64,000 nt of DNA from Margaritispora aquatica (lineage: Eukaryota; Ascomycota; Leotiomycetes; Helotiales; Discinellaceae). The stretch is taken from the NCBI GenBank assembly GCA_007644065.1, contig VJWN01000001.1, positions 944,340 to 1,008,339 on the forward strand. Reading direction: 5' to 3'. Within the stretch, counting starts at the first letter, position 1. Every line of letters begins with the position of its first letter. Position numbers and translations under genes: made by a program. Of the stretch, positions 1 through 11,812 are shown in pieces. The notes beneath the pieces are model-generated. The model made no database searches. It saw only the letters and a program-made list of their open reading frames with translations, and had not been told where the DNA came from.

Positions 1-1
1 C

Positions 2-1336
2 AGCCCGTCTAAGGCGACTTCAGAGACCGGCAGTGACGGGAAGGATAAGTCTCTCTCTGCGAAAGAGAAGTATGTACTCTCATTAGATGTTGCATATAAT
101 TCCTCAGCTAACCTCCTCTAGGCTATCTCGTGAAGAGCGGGAAGCTGCATACAACAAGGCTAGAGAGCGTATATTTGGTCAGGTGGATAATGCAGGCGAT
201 GTTACTCCAGGTAATGCTACTCAGTCAACTTCTTGGACATGTTATTGACAACTATTGTCAGAAACCGAAGATGGGAATGAGATGTCTCGATCAAGTTCTG
301 TTTCAACAAAGGACCGACCTGGCCAGAGCAAGAGAGCCAAAGCCCCCAAGCAGCGGCGAGACGATTCTGAAAGTTTCGATGTCAGATCTCAATATACCCC
401 ATTCTTCCCCCAGCCTCAGGTTCCGACTTGGATTCCGACTCCTCAGTATCCTGCTATGCCACCTCAACAATTCAATACAGGCGCTATTCCCAACGGGTTT
501 CAAAACTCTTCGCTTGGCCAGTTCGGCGCAATTCCTCCGCAGCAATTCAACCAGCCGATGATGAACAACGGTGGTATGCAACAATACAACCAGATCCCCT
601 CGGTGAATTCTCCTCCTCTCCTCCAATTCAATTATATACTTATCAGATATAGCAATACTCCCAGCAAGCTTCACAACGCTTTCAACCTCACAGCGCCCCC
701 ATTACCACTTATGGCTCACCAGTTCAGTCTCCCCCAGTTGTACCACAGCAATGGGGACCTGCACCTGTGTACCAAACCCAGTATCAACCGCAAGGTCCTA
801 CTGTTCGAGGACCTCCTCAGACGGTGCCCTATGCATTCGGTCAACTCCCTAGTACTGCAAATCCAGCAGATCCAAAGAGTCAACATCCTATTCCAGGTAG
901 CTTCAATCGACATGCATTCAACCCAAAGACGCAGTCTTTTGTTCCCAGTAATGCCGGACTTCCAATCCCTCAACAGATGTCACATCACGGACCACCTCAT
1001 CACGGCTCCCCTCATCAACAAGGATCTCCCAATATATCGTTCAACCCATACTCGCCTCCCCAACAACAGTTTGGTGGGAATATGGGCTATACTATGGCTA
1101 GACAAGGCTCTAACAATTCAGTACCTTCCTATCATGCATCTCCTCACATGGCCTCCCGGCCCATGATGCACCAAAATATCTCACCTCAGGGAATGTCTCA
1201 CGGCGTGGTTCCTGGAATGCCTCAAAATCCATCACAAACTATGTCGATGCCTTTGCAGAATGGACAGATGGGAAATCTTCTTGTTTCTTACGGCAACCCT
1301 TCGACACTTCCGCCAAAGCCACCTGCAGGGGTTTAA
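2..1336 (+). CDS. SUZ-domain (probably R3H-SUZ) RNA-binding protein, 3' part
   Basis: The gene enters from the left edge, so its N-terminus is missing. Exons: 2-69, 122-210, 262-602 and 653-1336, all joined in phase; introns start GTATGT, GTAATG and GTGAAT. The second exon encodes SREEREAAYNKARERIFG, the basic/acidic helix typical of a SUZ motif, which usually follows an R3H domain and binds single-stranded RNA; the R3H part would lie outside the window. The remainder is long, disordered and rich in Pro, Gln, Asn, Met and Gly, as in fungal R3H-SUZ proteins of mRNP granules. It ends at a TAA at 1334-1336 and converges on the eIF3f gene. The SUZ motif is seen; the R3H family assignment is inferred. 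Confidence 0.7.
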
Positions 1337-1646
1337 CGATTATGTGATAATAGAGACTGGCGTATGGTATGGCAGCATTGGAACGGAGTTTATAGGCGAA
1401 TTCGGGCATCAAAATGACACCTAAGTACCAAGGTCTATGGCTGATAGATCAACAATGAGAGAGCAAAGATAATAGACATTGATCATAACAGACAGAGACA
1501 ATTTTGTGAAGTAATGGTATTCTAAGTTGGCTTTGTAGCCTGCCTTGACTTAAATGCCGTGAACGCCTGATTTTACCTTCCTGTACAATGCAGCTAAAAG
1601 CACCGTAGAATCGCCTTGGAAATTTCATGCCTTCAATCAGCTACAT
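1337..1646. other. Convergent 3' intergenic region
   Basis: This stretch separates the stop codons of the SUZ-domain gene (+) and the eIF3f gene (-) and should hold both 3' UTRs. No credible coding frame or RNA gene was seen. Confidence 0.5.
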
Positions 1647-2794
1647 CTACTCATTGGGCTCTCTGGGTTCTCTTGGTTCTCTCTGTTGTCCTCCACCACG
1701 ACCACCTCCACGCTTGCCGCCGCGACCTCCTCGCTGGCCTCCCTTGTTCTCTCCGCCTTCCCTATTACCACCCTCTCCACCGCCTGTTGCTGCCAATGCA
1801 TCTGATCCACTCATAGTCAACGTAGCCGTGGCCAGTCTTTGCGAGAGGTCAATTTGCGTGCGAATTGTGTTAGCCAGGTATGAGACAACCAGAACATCTT
1901 GAACATGATTGTTGAAGTCACGTTCGATGTCTTGAGGATCAACCTTTGGAGCCAAAGACAGAGCATTCATCAGAAACTGACCCAGAGCGTTGGATGGCTC
2001 TTGCTCCTCATCGAGAACCGAGCTGACATATTCTGCAACTCGCTCCAGCAGGTCCAAAGTGTAATCGATTGCACGTTCCAATCCCTCAATATCTGATACA
2101 ACAGGTGCCGCCCTATTCTCGCTATCCTTTGCCCCCGAGATCAGCTCCAGGCCACTCTTCTCAGCCTCTCCATATCGGATGTCGTACGGAACTGGAATGA
2201 AGAGGCAGCTCTCTGCAGCACGTTCGGCATTGACTCCAACGGGCGCGCTTATGTATGCTTTTGCTGAAATTCCCTTGTGTGCATCGGTAGAGACGGTCAA
2301 GTGAACAGCTGGGTGGGGAAAGGTTCCGGTTTCTGGACTAGCGAAGAAGTTCTGGATCAAGGCGCTGAAGTTGTTGAGCTCGAGACTGGTGGTGTACCAT
2401 CCAAGTAGGACTTCTCTGGGGTTTGCCTTCAACTGCAGCGCAAGCATATTCTTTTGGTATTCGACGTCCACCTCAACCTGATCTTCGTTCTCCGTGTGGG
2501 GAATGGCGAAACAATTTCGTACTTCGACCTCCATGCCATCTTCTGAGCGCACTCCCAAGATAGCACCAATCACCCTCGTGGCCTGCGTATCGCGGATATC
2601 TCTTCGAATCGCATGATCCAGGATCGAGAAGACTGCCTATATTTTCGTGAGCATAATTGTCTTTCACTCGACAGCGCATATCGTACTTGTGGTTGGATTA
2701 TGACATTTAATGGTGCGGTTGTGGTTTGAACGCCCATAACAGCAGGCGCAAGAGGACGCGCAAGATGCAGGAAGTTCTCAGTACTGACCGCCAT
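1647..2794 (-). CDS. Eukaryotic translation initiation factor 3 subunit F (eIF3f)
   Basis: Exons on the minus strand are 2794-2687 and 2636-1647 (intron GTACGA..ATAG, phase 0), giving 365 aa. The N-terminal half is an MPN domain, beginning [19 protein letters not shown] and continuing through [13 protein letters not shown]. It lacks the catalytic JAMM metal ligands, as expected for eIF3f. The second half matches the eIF3f C-terminal region ([32 protein letters not shown]). The protein forms part of the eIF3 octamer core that loads mRNA on the 40S subunit. Unusual is the C-terminal tail of about 45 residues, rich in Gly and Arg with several RGG motifs, ending in a REPREPREP repeat. It is divergent from UTP25, with 422 bp between start codons. 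Confidence 0.93.
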
Positions 2795-3216
2795 GTTGGG
2801 CAGATGTATTGAGAAGTCGGAGAGGGTTGAAAATGGTAACCGTCGTTGTCAAAAACTGCCCCTCGTCGCCGACGTCTCCAGTATCTTTGTGTGGGAGTCT
2901 TATCGCGCTAAGGATAAGAATCATGTGACATATTCAATGCTCACCTCAATCCCACCAACCTCGACCTACAAAACGAATTTGTCTACAATTCCAAGTTCTA
3001 CTTAGAAGTAAGCCATTGATTGAGATCAAATGGCTTTTCAATAATCGTTACCCTAACTGCTTTTATTCTTCACGATTAACTTAGACTTTCAACACTTGTG
3101 CTTCCATTTCATCTTGTCCTGTTCTCCAAAAATTAAACTGATAAGATAAGGCTTGTACATTTTTTTCTACAACCCCTGCCAAAAAAAATAGTGTAGGTGT
3201 GTAAACTACGATTGAA
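2795..3216. promoter_or_regulatory. Shared promoter region of eIF3f and UTP25
   Basis: The 422 bp between two divergent ATG codons must hold both promoters and 5' UTRs. It has pyrimidine-rich and A-rich stretches just before the UTP25 start, as is common in fungal leaders. No specific operator could be named with confidence. Confidence 0.5.
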
Positions 3217-5535
3217 ATGGCTTTTCATGGAGGAAGAGGTGCTCCTCGAGGAAATTCAAGAGGAGCCTCGAGGGGAGGCTCTAGAGGGAGTTCACGAGGT
3301 GGTTCACGCGGAGGATCACGAGGAGGACGAGGACGAGGTGGGCCAGGAGGCAGAGGCAGAGGGCGGGGAAAGCCAATATTCGACAGTGCAAGAGTTGCTC
3401 AGCAAAAAGAACAGTAGGTTCAGCACCATAACATTCCTCCCAGATCTAACCAAGGTCTAGGGAAGAAAATAGCCAGTCTGAAGGAGAGGAATCAGAAAAT
3501 GGCAATGAGGATATCACTAGCGAAGAATCAAGCAGTGATGGCGACGAAGAAGAACAGCCAATGCCAGCCAAGTCGGCTTATATGGCTTATATGAAAGCTG
3601 TTACTGCAAAATCTTCTGCCCCACAGGCAAAGAGGAGAAAACTTGACCATAGGTCGGAAGTTGACGTTGAGGCTCAGAAGCAGCGTGAGGAATCTGAGGA
3701 GCCGAGCAATGCGAATGATGCAGACTTAGTCGAAGAACCGGAAGAGGGTCCAGAAACAGGGAACGATGAGGCTCTTGAAGACGGCGAAGATGATGATGTA
3801 GAAGATGCTTCAGACCCATTCGAGGCTCATTTTGCCGATCCAGAAGACAATGTTTTGGCTCGAAGACTTGACTCTCTAAAGAAGGGGCAATGGGCTGTTA
3901 CGAAGCTTGAGCTTCCAAAGGTTGGAAGAATGCTCATAAATGTTCCCAAAGAAGGCTTTTCCGCCCACCCAGTTGTTCACAATCCAAAGCAGTTGAATTT
4001 GAAGCAGAAACTAGCTGCTGTAGCGACCAATCTCCATCCATCCTTCAACACTTTGGAACAATCACTTGCACCACTGATATTCAATTATCAAGATGTTCTC
4101 TATTGCGGCAGGACCACAGCAAATTCCGAAGATTTACGGCGCTTGGTGTGTTTACACGCAGTAAACCACGTTTTCAAGTAAGTTCACCAGTCGAGTATAT
4201 CTGGATATGAGTCAAGGATACTAACTGAGCCCCAGAACTCGAGACCGAGTAATCAAAAATAATGCACGTCTTGCGAAGGAAGACGGTCCTGAGGATTTGG
4301 AGTGCCGAGATCAAGGTTTCACAAGACCAAAAGTGCTAATGATATTGCCTACTCGAGAATCTTGTGTAAAAATGGTGAACATGATCACAGCATTGTGCGA
4401 ACCAGAGCAGCAAGAAAACCGAAAACGGTTCGATGAGGCGTATGTCCAAACGGAAGATGACATCCCAGAAAACAAACCAGAGGATTTCAGGGATCTATTC
4501 GGAGGACGAGATGACGATAATTTTCGACTAGGACTGAAATTCACGCGAAAGACAGTCAAGTACTTCTCCCAATTCTATAACTCAGATATCATCTTTGCAA
4601 GTCCCCTGGGACTTCGACTGGTACTGGAGGGCAAGGATGACAAGCCCGGAGATTCCGACTTTCTAAGTTCCATCGAAATGGTCATCATGGACCAAGCTGA
4701 TGCAATCCTCATGCAAAATTGGGAGCATGTTGAGGATATATTCGAGCATTTCAACCAGCAACCCAAGGATGCACATGGCTGTGACTTTAGTCGGGTACGA
4801 AACTGGTATTTGAATGGAGACGCCAAACACTTCCGCCAGACTATTGCAATGTCAGCTTTCAACACCCCAGAACTGAATACCCTTTTCTATCAACAATCCC
4901 AAAATTGGGCTGGTAAGGTTAGAATAACCAGCACCTACCCAGGAGCAATGGCGGATTTGAGTCTCAAAGTCAAGCAGACATTTTCTAGACTTGAAGCGCC
5001 TTCGCTTATAGAAGAGCCAGACGCTCGATTTGAATACTTCAAAACGGCATTAGTCCCAACAATCATGCGGCGTGCCAAAGATTCAACGGGCACCTTACTT
5101 TTCATTCCTTCCTACCTGGACTTCATCAAAGTCAGGAATTATTTCTCCTTGTCCGCAACGACAAGCACACTATCATATGGAAACATTGACGAGTATACAC
5201 CAGTACCTGACATTGCTCGAGCCCGTTCCCACTTTCTGAGTGGAAGGCACAGTGTTCTACTATACACAGAGCGGGCTCACCATTTCAGACGTTTGGTGAT
5301 TCGTGGTGTCAAACGAGTTATTATGTATGGCCTGCCTGAAAATCCAATATTTTATAAGGAAATTGTAGGGGGCTTTTTGACCAAAACTACACAAGAGGGC
5401 AAGCTTGAGGCCGGAAAGGGTAGCGTTCGGGCTGTGTTTTCCAAATGGGATACGCTCAAGCTTGAAAGGATTGTTGGCACAGAAAGGGTTGCAAAGTTAC
5501 TCACGGAGAAGGGCGATACATATGACTTCCTGTAA
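3217..5535 (+). CDS. UTP25: U3 snoRNP-associated protein UTP25
   Basis: Three exons, 3217-3413, 3461-4177 and 4236-5535, give 737 aa, close to the yeast length. Introns are 47 and 58 bp, the second with a CTAAC branch site. Residues 1-60 are an almost pure RG/SRGG tract, residues ~70-175 are strongly acidic, and the rest is the DEAD-box-like but degenerate UTP25 fold ([73 protein letters not shown]). It acts in the small-subunit processome in the nucleolus, in early 18S rRNA maturation. ATG 3217 is the first in-frame start after the A-rich leader. The N-terminal RGG box is a notable extension. Confidence 0.93.
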
Positions 5536-5683
5536 AATTGTAGATTATTGTCGACTGCAGATTTACAAGAACAGTCTCATTCTAGTAAACTCTATCCCTT
5601 TCTCTTCCTGAGTTGATATACATGCGTACAAATCATATCATACAATTCCTCATACAGTTCCTTGCCTTGTGAACCCATTCGTT

Positions 5684-6347
5684 CTATATCTTACCACCCC
5701 ACCGCCTCTCTTTGCTATCTGAGTTGTCCCTGGCGCCAAACTTTAGGCTGCCCATCTTCTCTACCATTGCCTCCAAGTCAGCCTCCCCATTAGGCCTGAA
5801 CTGGGTAACCTTCTCGATATTCTTCGCCGTCATTTCGTTGATGACCTTGTCTTCCCCTCTGCACCTTGCAATTGTCCTCGCAGTCATGGCGAACCGCATA
5901 TCTTTTGGACCATCTACAAGTTCCAGTATCGCAGATGGTGCTTGATCTTCCTTCAATGGCTCAATGCGTAGTACACGAGTGTAGCCTCCGGGGCGGTTGG
6001 CATATCTCTCCCTAATCTCACCAAAGAGCTTGGGAAGGACATCGTGAGGCGTCTTGACAATTGTTAGCATACAGTTCTTGGGTTGCCAGATATCCAAAGA
6101 AGGATTCTTGAGACTCAAAGCCTAGACGTACATAGAAAATAGCTAAAGCGCTCCGTCTGCTCGCCTCCGTGTTCTTCTTTCCCAACGTCACAAGCTTCTC
6201 TGCCAACCTCTGTGCCTCTTTTGCCTTTGGGTATGTAGTTGATATGGATTCGTGAAGGAAGAGGGATGTGACAAGATTGCGAAGGAGTGCCTGTCTATGG
6301 GCAGAGGTTCGGCCTAAATGGCGGTATTTCATGCGTCCTCCAGCCAT
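5684..6347 (-). CDS. MRPL8: Mitochondrial large-subunit ribosomal protein bL17m
   Basis: Exons are 6347-6132 and 6052-5684, giving 194 aa. The N-terminus ([20 protein letters not shown], then [32 protein letters not shown]) is the signature of bacterial-type L17. The second exon resumes at [17 protein letters not shown]. The 79-bp intron begins GTACGTC and ends GCTAACAATTGTCAAG. Its ends were chosen because reading through either frame loses the family match. The product is part of the mitochondrial 54S subunit near the peptide exit. The gene is divergent from MIC12, with 358 bp between start codons. Confidence 0.93.
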
Positions 6348-6705
6348 CGTGGAAGAGGTTTAGAGAAATCGTTTTAAAAGCGTCAGAGGAACGAACTATT
6401 GAGCAAGATTCTCTCGGTTTTTAAGAATCAACTGGAGTATGCGGGTGGTCGTAGGCCTCTGGTTTCGGCTGCACTTCTCGATAGCTTGATTTTCGGTCCT
6501 GAACTGGAGGTTCGCGATGTCTCGCTTCAAAATTTTGACGTGCCTTGCCGGAAGCTTGATCGGACCATCCACCGACATTCAAATCCTGGCATTCAACAAT
6601 CACCAAGCTCTCATGAGCTTTAACGAGATCAATTGAGACGAGAGAGGTATTTTTGTTTGATCAGACAATACATCAACGTCCAATCTCTTCGTGAGTAGCT
6701 CTATC
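6348..6705. promoter_or_regulatory. Shared promoter region of bL17m and MIC12
   Basis: These 358 bp separate the start codons of two divergent genes for mitochondrial proteins. Short open frames occur here but have no family character. Co-regulation is an inference from layout only. Confidence 0.45.
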
Positions 6706-7694
6706 ATGGGCTTCACGTCTGGTTTTGTTAGTAGCACATGCGACAATATCCTCGAATGCATTGCTGATTATCGTAGACTGGAGGAGTGACTCTCACTCTC
6801 GGCGTCGCATACCTCACAGTCCTTGCTCATGAACGGAATCGTCGCGCACAAGCTGAAAATCTACGACTACAATCCCGCGTTCTTACCACCCTTCTTGAGC
6901 CTGCACCTCCCCTACCACCACAGAGCCGCGCCGAGCTCGCCCGCGAAGAGCGCGGCTCATTAGTTGAGACCGCTAAGGACCGATGGAACGATGAACTTGA
7001 GAATGCGGTGAGATGGGTGCAGAGAACAGATTGGACTGAGGTGAGGGAGGGCATGGAGGGTGCTGTCGCAAGACTCTTGGGAAGTGGGCTTCAGAAGTCG
7101 AGGGAGGGCATTGAGGAGGCTGAGAAGCAAGGTGGACCAAAGGTTCAAGAGGCAGTGGACGCTACCAAGGATGCTGCAAGGAAAGCGAAGGATCAAGCTG
7201 CTGGTGGTATCAACAAAGGAGCTGAGAAGACTATCCAAGGCGTTGAGAAGGCCGGATCTGAAGCTCAAGCTGGAGCAAGCAAGATTGCTGCAGCGGCAAT
7301 GGCAAAAGCCGAGGAAACGAAAGTTGCTGCAAAGGCAAAAGCTGATCGAGCTGCTGCTGATACCAAGACCACTGCTCAGGATGCCGCTGATGCGATCAAG
7401 CACAGTGGTGGAACTATCGATGCAGCACGTGGGGCTGTGAGAGATGCTGTGCACAAGGGTATCGAGATGGGCAAGGAGGCTGTTGGGAAAGCTCAGGCTG
7501 CTGTTGGTCTTGCTACAGACAAGCTGGAGTCCAGGATGCAATCCTCGACTCTCAGTCACTCGTCAGCTGTGGAGAAAGCCTTGCATGAGAGGTATGAGAA
7601 GCCAGACGCTCTGACGAAGACCGCTGAGCAAGCTTTGGAGGAGAGGTACAAGCCTGTTGATAAGAGGGATAACACCGTCTTGCGAGGTGTGTAA
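6706..7694 (+). CDS. MIC12: MICOS complex subunit MIC12 with long Ala/Lys-rich tail
   Basis: A seven-codon first exon (6706-6726) is followed by a 50-bp intron and exon 6777-7694, giving 312 aa. The start MGFTSGF/TGGVTLTLGVAY with one hydrophobic segment and then LTVLAHERNRR matches fungal Mic12 (Aim5), an inner-membrane subunit at crista junctions. Yeast Mic12 is only about 106 aa; here residues ~115-255 form a long amphipathic stretch rich in Ala, Lys, Glu and Asp with few aromatics (KDAARKAKDQAAGG, AKAEETKVAAKAKADRAAAD), like LEA or apolipoprotein-type helices. The C-terminus carries two similar short motifs, ALHERYEKP and ALEERYKP. The Mic12 call rests on the first ~100 residues; the tail's function is unknown. 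Confidence 0.8.
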
Positions 7695-9703
7695 TTTTAG
7701 TGTAGTATAATGAATACATAGCTCATTCGTCTCCATGCCACCCTTTGCAAATTGTTTGGGCGGTTGATAATTCTTAGTAATAGCTTGTCACATCTGAACG
7801 ATTTTCCCCTTCGGACTTTTGCATGTACCTAAAACTCGGAAATTTCAAGACCATTTGTTTTGGAGCTCAAAATGGTTGGTAAATACAGCCAGATGTGCGA
7901 GTAGATTTGACAGATTTGGAAACGGTGGTTGTGATGCTCCGCTTCGCTTGTGTGTGAGAGAGTCGATAGACATCATGCTATCGAGTTTCTAACTTTACAG
8001 TTTCTACTATGTTACATGTGTGTCCCGGTGTTACACATTCATTTGAGACTTGAACAAGGCATCGTGAGTATACTTTCAAGAAATATGATTTCGCCCAAGT
8101 TCAAAGGTTCCTCAGCTATTGCCATGAGAACTATATAGTGTCCCACAAGTCTAGCACACGCTTGTTCTTGAATATACCTTCAAACACCTTTACGGTCTTA
8201 TCCGCATACCATTCCAAGGATATTATACCTCAATCTTAGCCACTCACGTCCGCCTGATTCGATTCCAAATTATGAATTCGCTTGAGAATCATTCGCAGGC
8301 ACGATCACCAACAGTACGTAATGATGGACCTAACAGGGCAGAGAAAGATCGGGCTTGACAGAAACTAAGACTTTGTGTTCTTATGGATTGGGCCAATTGG
8401 TGCTCGATCAGTCTGTTAGGAGTAAAGAGTAATAGTCATAAAGGCCATAGTAAAGAGACGTCGCTATATATCTAAACGTACAGTTTCTAAATGCATAAAT
8501 GATCAATCAGATAGTAACACTTTTCTATAGGTTCAATAAACAATGATATTATGAGTTTCAAGTCTTCTCTTCGCCGTAATTCGCAGTGGATAGTGGCTGC
8601 TTACCATCATTAACAAGGGGAGGATGTACGCTGTGTAGTGAAATCTTATACCACCTCGCCTCATCACTGTATACAGAGAAATAACTTTCCTTTACATTCG
8701 CTTCTCGGGCAGCAATTTTACTCAGATGGATTTACAAATGTCCTTTATTTTTTTTTGTTTTTATACCTCAAAAACATTATCCTGGTATCAAGCAAAGCAT
8801 AATCAGTGGTATTTCATACAAATGATTAGGAAGAGCTTTTTATGGATGTTTTCTATCCATTACGAATGAAGGTGATATTTTGAATAGTGACATATCAACA
8901 TTCTGAGTATCAGAGAGCCAAAAGAGCTATCAAAAGATTCGTACTCCTATGTATGTTTTCGGATTTTTATTGATAATGCAAGAATTCGAGTATCGTCAAC
9001 ACACCTCAAGTTGTTGTCCTTGAAGCTTGCTCCTCATTTAATCCAGAGACTTATGACCTATCCATACTTATATGTACTTGCTAGCTCTAGAACTACTCAC
9101 TATTATTCTTTCTGGAGCTAATGGTACCATTAATTCGCTTATTATGGTATTCGATGATAAAAGCATGTTCAAGGATAGATTCATATTTTGGGCATTTGGA
9201 GACTCGCTTATTGAGAGGGAGGAGCTGGATGAAAACTTCACTTGTTGAATTAATGTCAACAATTCAAACTTTTCGCAATGTAGACAACGAGCGGTCAATA
9301 CATGTTATTCAATCCCCACAATGAATGAAATAATGGAGGGTTTAAAATGTTTATATTCTTATTAGCTTGGTTCTACTGCTGGTCTCTGTTGGCAAGACAA
9401 ATTCACTTGCTTGTCGAAGAATATAAGAATGCTGAACTACCTTGAGTAGCACTTCTTTGCCTACCAAACGCCTAGGCTGATAAATCCAGCAAGTTTTGTC
9501 TCTTTTGGAAAGTTCCCGATGTAGAACCAGGACACAATAGCACACTCCCATGATAGTAGGCTTGTGATACGAACCAAACCTGCCCATTCCCGCAATGTTC
9601 CAAAGCAAACCATTTTGCATAATTAATATGGTATAAAAATGTTGGAATCCCAGACACCAGAGCGAAAGAAACTGTCCTACATGACAGGTAACCAAAACTA
9701 CGC
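7695..9703. other. Long gene-poor intergenic region
   Basis: About 2 kb between the convergent 3' ends of MIC12 and ALG13. It is AT-rich, with a T-run near 8740-8760 and only short frames without family resemblance on either strand. No tRNA-like cloverleaf, repeat unit or transposon end was recognised. Confidence 0.4.
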
Positions 9704-10371
9704 TCAGTCTAACCGAGCTTTGACATCGTCTTCATAACCAACAACTTGGTCTACGATCTTCCCGAATCTAGCTGGATGACCTCCCCATGCCTTCTCCTCT
9801 TTCTCGCAAGCTGCAAGAATCGCTTGAGGAAGATTACTTCTCATAGATTAGCTTCATTAGTTATGTGGTTAGGCAAGATGAGCATAGTGTTACCTTGTGT
9901 TGGATCTGGTGGCATAACCTTGGCGTTCCAGCTCGATTGCGAGTTCATCTTGATGGTTGTCTAAGAGAGTAAGATTCGGAACCACAACCAAAGCTAGACC
10001 CAATCTCATAGCATCCAGAATTGTTCCTGCTCCTATGGTTTATTTAGCAATTATGACCTCAAAGATAGACATAAAAACATACCTGCATGACATATGATAA
10101 GTCCCTTTTCAGAGACGTTCTTTTTAGCTTGACACGCCCTCATCTCCTTATTTAAACCATTTGCATTGAAATCGAAAGCTCTGATATTGAGGCCCTTGGG
10201 GTCTTTGGGTCGGAAATCTTCAAAAAAGCTGAATGATTCGCCGCACTGGAAGTTCAAATCCGTAAAGCCATTGTCAGCGAACGCTTGCAACGACTCTGGT
10301 GTTAGAGCCGCTTGTATAAGCTGTGGGAATTGAGCGGTTGCCCCAACAGTGATCAAGCACTCCTTAATCAT
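9704..10371 (-). CDS. ALG13: UDP-N-acetylglucosamine transferase subunit ALG13
   Basis: Three exons (10371-10083, 10032-9894 and 9839-9704) give 187 aa with correct phase throughout. The sequence fits the catalytic subunit that, with membrane anchor ALG14, adds the second GlcNAc to dolichol-PP-GlcNAc on the cytosolic ER face. Seen: [15 protein letters not shown] at the N-terminus, [19 protein letters not shown] across the first splice (the GT28 nucleotide-sugar site), [20 protein letters not shown] and a C-terminal helix ending DDVKARLD. The start is ATG 10371; the frame stays open upstream without another ATG. It is divergent from mS35. Confidence 0.92.
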
Positions 10372-10606
10372 CTTCACATCCTTTGATCTTGATAGCGAAA
10401 ACTTATGTAAATCGCTAGGCAGGATGACAAGTAGTCTAAATTGTTAACTTTGTTGTTTGAGAGTTTGAGAGATGTCGCTACCTATCAATCCATCTAGAGC
10501 TACCCAGTTTACGGCAGCCGAAAGTCGGTAGTACCGCAACTTTACAATTTTGTCTGAACCACATCAAGCTTCCATATACCTGTCTCGAGAAACCCAGAAA
10601 CCAACC
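10372..10606. promoter_or_regulatory. Shared promoter region of ALG13 and mS35
   Basis: Only 235 bp separate the start codons of ALG13 (-) and the mS35 gene (+), so both promoters overlap here. No specific factor site is claimed. Confidence 0.45.
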
Positions 10607-11812
10607 ATGGCAACAGCTTTGCAAGGCTTGCGGTTGAGCACACGAAGCTGCACATGCAGGGCGGCTACGAAGCAATTCTTACAGACCCCAATTGGTGCAC
10701 GAGCGCGACGAGCCTTTACCTCTACACGTAACCAGCTGGGTCGCACAAAGCAGCAGAAAGCTACGGCCGAGAAACTCAATGCCTCCAAATCTCCTTTTGC
10801 GAAGAGAGTGATCGAGGCCGACCAGGAAGGAGATGTAATCGACGAATTCAATGAGGGCGTGGAGGAGGACTGGGACGAGTTGATTGAGCAGAGGATCGAG
10901 CCATTATACCCACCGCCGAAGATGATAGCGCGGAAGAAGAGGAAGCCGGATACCTTTTTGAATATGGGCGAGGAAGAAGCGTGGGAGAGCGAGGAGATCA
11001 TGGTGGATGACGAAGATGATGATATCACGAGCTTGGGACATGGTGAACTGGAGAGGCATCGAGAGATGAGACATTATGCAAGATTAATAGCCTGGGAGAT
11101 GCCACTGCTGTCCAGTATGTTTCCTCTATACACTCAAAATCCTCCGGTGGGATAATGCTAACAAGGTACAGAATTGGCAAAACCATATGTACCACCAACC
11201 GCAGATATGCCCCTAAGATTCAGGTACACCTCGTACATGGGCGAAAACCACCCAGCAGAAAAGAAAGTTGTCGTCGAATTTACCACAGCAGATCTGCCGA
11301 ATCTCACTCCGGTCCAGAGACAGAAGTTCGCCAAGCTGGTGGGTGTGCGATATAATCCTACGACAGATATCGTTAAGATGAGCTGCGAAATGTACGAGAC
11401 GCAGGCGCAGAACAAGCGCTACTTGGGAAACACTATTGATTCATTGCTGATTGAGGCAAGAGTAAGTGCCTCTCTCGATCCTGGAATCAGAAAGCAAGAT
11501 AGCTAACAATCCCAGGATCCAAGCGACACATTCGAAGACATCCCCTTGGACACACGACACCACTACTTCAAGCCTCGCCCACGCTTCCCCGAGGAATGGA
11601 CCATGACCAAGAACCGCCGCCAGGAGCTTGAAGAGCACCGTCTCGAACTCGCAGCCAAGGACGCAAGACTCGAGCTGAAGGGCAAGCTGGTCGATGGATT
11701 GACGGCCATCGAAGAAGGCTTGAAGCAGGTGCAGAAAGTCGAGGAGCCGGAGATGATCTTGGCTGCAAAGGGAGGCAAAGGCCAGAAGAAGATTGGTGTG
11801 AGGAGAAGCTAG
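10607..11812 (+). CDS. RSM24: Mitochondrial small-subunit ribosomal protein mS35
   Basis: Exons 10607-11114, 11172-11461 and 11516-11812 give 364 aa. The Arg/Ser/Thr-rich N-terminus (STRSCTCRAATKQFLQTP..RARRAFTSTR) looks like a mitochondrial presequence. The core crosses the first splice as PLLSKLAKPYVPPTADMP, then LRFRYTSYMGENHPAEKKVV and LTPVQRQKFAKLVGVRYNP, the conserved block of mS35/Rsm24. The third exon encodes FKPRPRFPEEWTMTKNRR and a Lys/Glu-rich tail. Several upstream AG dinucleotides exist, but acceptor 11170-11171 is the one that keeps the family match. ATG 10607 was chosen as the first start; the frame upstream has no ATG. Confidence 0.92.

Noticed and set aside
6018..6347. Reading the bL17m first exon straight through to a stop, or using a 10-bp GTACGTCTAG gap
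   Set aside because: A 10-bp intron is not credible; the 79-bp intron ending GTCAAG restores the conserved [14 protein letters not shown] junction.
9351..9695. 114-codon minus frame downstream of ALG13
   Set aside because: No recognised motif; it lies directly 3' of the ALG13 stop and is probably 3' UTR.
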